7,235 bases of DNA from an uncultured Veillonella sp. (GTDB lineage: Bacteria > Bacillota_C > Negativicutes > Veillonellales > Veillonellaceae), in assembly GCA_900765235.1 (NCBI GenBank), contig CAAFRK010000197.1, positions 1 to 7,235 of the forward strand. Reading direction: 5' to 3'. Below are positions 6,789-7,235 of this stretch, piece after piece; within the stretch, counting starts at the first letter, position 1, and every line of letters begins with the position of its first letter. Below the pieces are notes generated by a model. That model worked only from the letters and a program-made list of their open reading frames with translations. It did not search any database and was not told where the DNA came from. A program made the position numbers and the translations under genes.

Positions 6789-6831
6789 AAACGAAGGTCT
6801 TATGTAAATTTTTACATAAGACCTTCGTTTT
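6789..6831 (+). terminator. Intrinsic terminator (20-bp perfect inverted repeat)
   Basis: The left arm 6789-6808 and right arm 6811-6830 are exact reverse complements, separated by TT. In RNA the innermost A-U pairs would open to form a small A/U loop. The core includes GAAGGTC/GACCTTC, and the 3' edge reads CGTTTTG, so the uridine tract is short (four T at 6828-6831). Position 30 bases after the DUF3084-like stop makes it the likely end of the transcript. The arm symmetry could also let it act on the other strand, but no minus-strand gene is visible in the window. Confidence 0.85.
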
Positions 6832-6841
6832 GTGTTAAAAT
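6811..6841 (+). promoter_or_regulatory. Probable extended -10 promoter for the YqgF-like gene
   Basis: TGT followed by TAAAAT (6833-6841) matches an extended -10 (TGnTATAAT) at five of six core positions. TTTACA (6811-6816) is a five-of-six -35 match but with a 19-base spacer. It lies within the right arm of the terminator. Transcription would start near 6848, leaving a leader of about 26 bases. A competing -10 candidate is TATAAA at 6841-6846, without a -35 at good spacing. Confidence 0.5.
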
Positions 6842-6873
6842 ATAAATGCTGTATTAGAAATGAGGATAGTAAT

Positions 6874-7235
6874 ATGACTGATACTACGTACATTTTGGCT
6901 GTAGATCCAGGCAATGAAAAAACAGGTGTAGCAATTGTGACACCTTCTGGTACTATGGTATGTCGTAAAATTATTATGACAAAACAGTTCAATGGTGAAA
7001 TTGAACGTATATTAACTGAATATTATGGTATTGTTCATATGGTATGTGGAAATGGTACAAATCATAAATATTTATATCCATCTCTCCAACAAATTGGACG
7101 AAATCACAGAATTACTACTAGTTTAATTGATGAATCGCATAGTACTGAGGAAGCTCGAAAATTATATTGGCAATATAATTCACCTACAGGGTGGCGTAAG
7201 ATTATCCCTACATCTATGCAATTTCCACCAGAGCC
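6874..7235 (+). CDS. YqgF/RuvC-like RNase H-fold protein, 3' partial
   Basis: The reading frame from the ATG at 6874 is open to the window edge: 120 complete codons, then two bases. A GAGGA at 6862-6866 lies 7 bases upstream. The N-terminus has the RNase H-fold first strand ILAVDPGNEKTGVAIV, with D11 as the expected metal ligand. Next come VCGNGT (57-62) at the position of the second acidic/GLP-type motif, and IDESHSTEEARKLYW (85-99), whose DE-x-x-ST pattern matches the YqgF DERxST motif. SPTGWRKIIP (103-112) follows. YqgF proteins process the 5' end of 16S rRNA, and RuvC proteins cut Holliday junctions. This sequence is divergent from canonical YqgF (GNGT instead of a GLP motif, and the GW-x-x-IIP stretch), so the substrate cannot be assigned. 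The C-terminal acidic motif lies beyond the window. Confidence 0.82.
   Translation, partial: MTDTTYILAVDPGNEKTGVAIVTPSGTMVCRKIIMTKQFNGEIERILTEYYGIVHMVCGNGTNHKYLYPSLQQIGRNHRITTSLIDESHSTEEARKLYWQYNSPTGWRKIIPTSMQFPPE

Noticed and set aside
6527..6790. Plus-strand open frame of 87 codons within and past the end of the DUF3084-like gene
   Set aside because: It is out of frame with the conserved C-terminal domain of that gene. Its hydrophobic composition comes from frame shift, and no ribosome binding site is evident.
6756..6992. Minus-strand open frame of 78 codons across the terminator
   Set aside because: It reads through the inverted repeat and opposes the start of the YqgF-like gene, whose RNase H-fold motifs are clear. 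It shows no protein family signature.

Overview
The window looks like chromosomal DNA from a diderm, LPS-making Firmicute of the class Negativicutes, most likely Veillonella or a close relative. Three things support this. The DNA is AT-rich by eye with strong AGGAGG-type ribosome binding sites, which is Firmicute style. The genes are nonetheless those for Kdo synthesis, lipid A acylation and LPS export, which are Gram-negative functions. The cluster ends in a DUF3084-type coiled-coil membrane protein followed by a YqgF/RuvC-like gene. The taxon is inferred from gene content and protein style, not from a database search.

All genes are on the plus strand. Region 1-5457 is a tightly packed run of seven genes: kdsD (5' end cut off by the window), kdsC, an lpxL/htrB-type lipid A acyltransferase, lptC, lptA, lptB and one lptF/lptG-type permease. 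Neighbours overlap by 1 to 14 bases or are separated by at most 14 bases, as expected for one translationally coupled operon. An 87-base gap (5458-5544) precedes a 404-residue DUF3084-like protein (5545-6759). A 114-base intergenic stretch (6760-6873) holds a perfect 20-bp inverted repeat, very probably an intrinsic terminator, and a probable extended -10 promoter. The last gene is a YqgF/RuvC-like RNase H-fold protein that runs off the right edge.

Functionally, KdsD makes arabinose 5-phosphate from ribulose 5-phosphate. A Kdo8P synthase (KdsA, not in the window) makes Kdo 8-phosphate, and KdsC removes the phosphate to give Kdo. The LpxL-like enzyme adds a secondary acyl chain to Kdo-lipid A. 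LptB with the LptF/G permease extracts LPS from the inner membrane, and LptC and LptA carry it across the periplasm. The outer membrane LptD/LptE step, KdsB and WaaA are not in this window.

I found no tRNA, rRNA, CRISPR array, insertion sequence or phage element. The most unusual parts are the DUF3084 protein at the end of the Lpt cluster, the single LptF/G permease, the long LptA, and the terminator/promoter overlap at 6789-6841.
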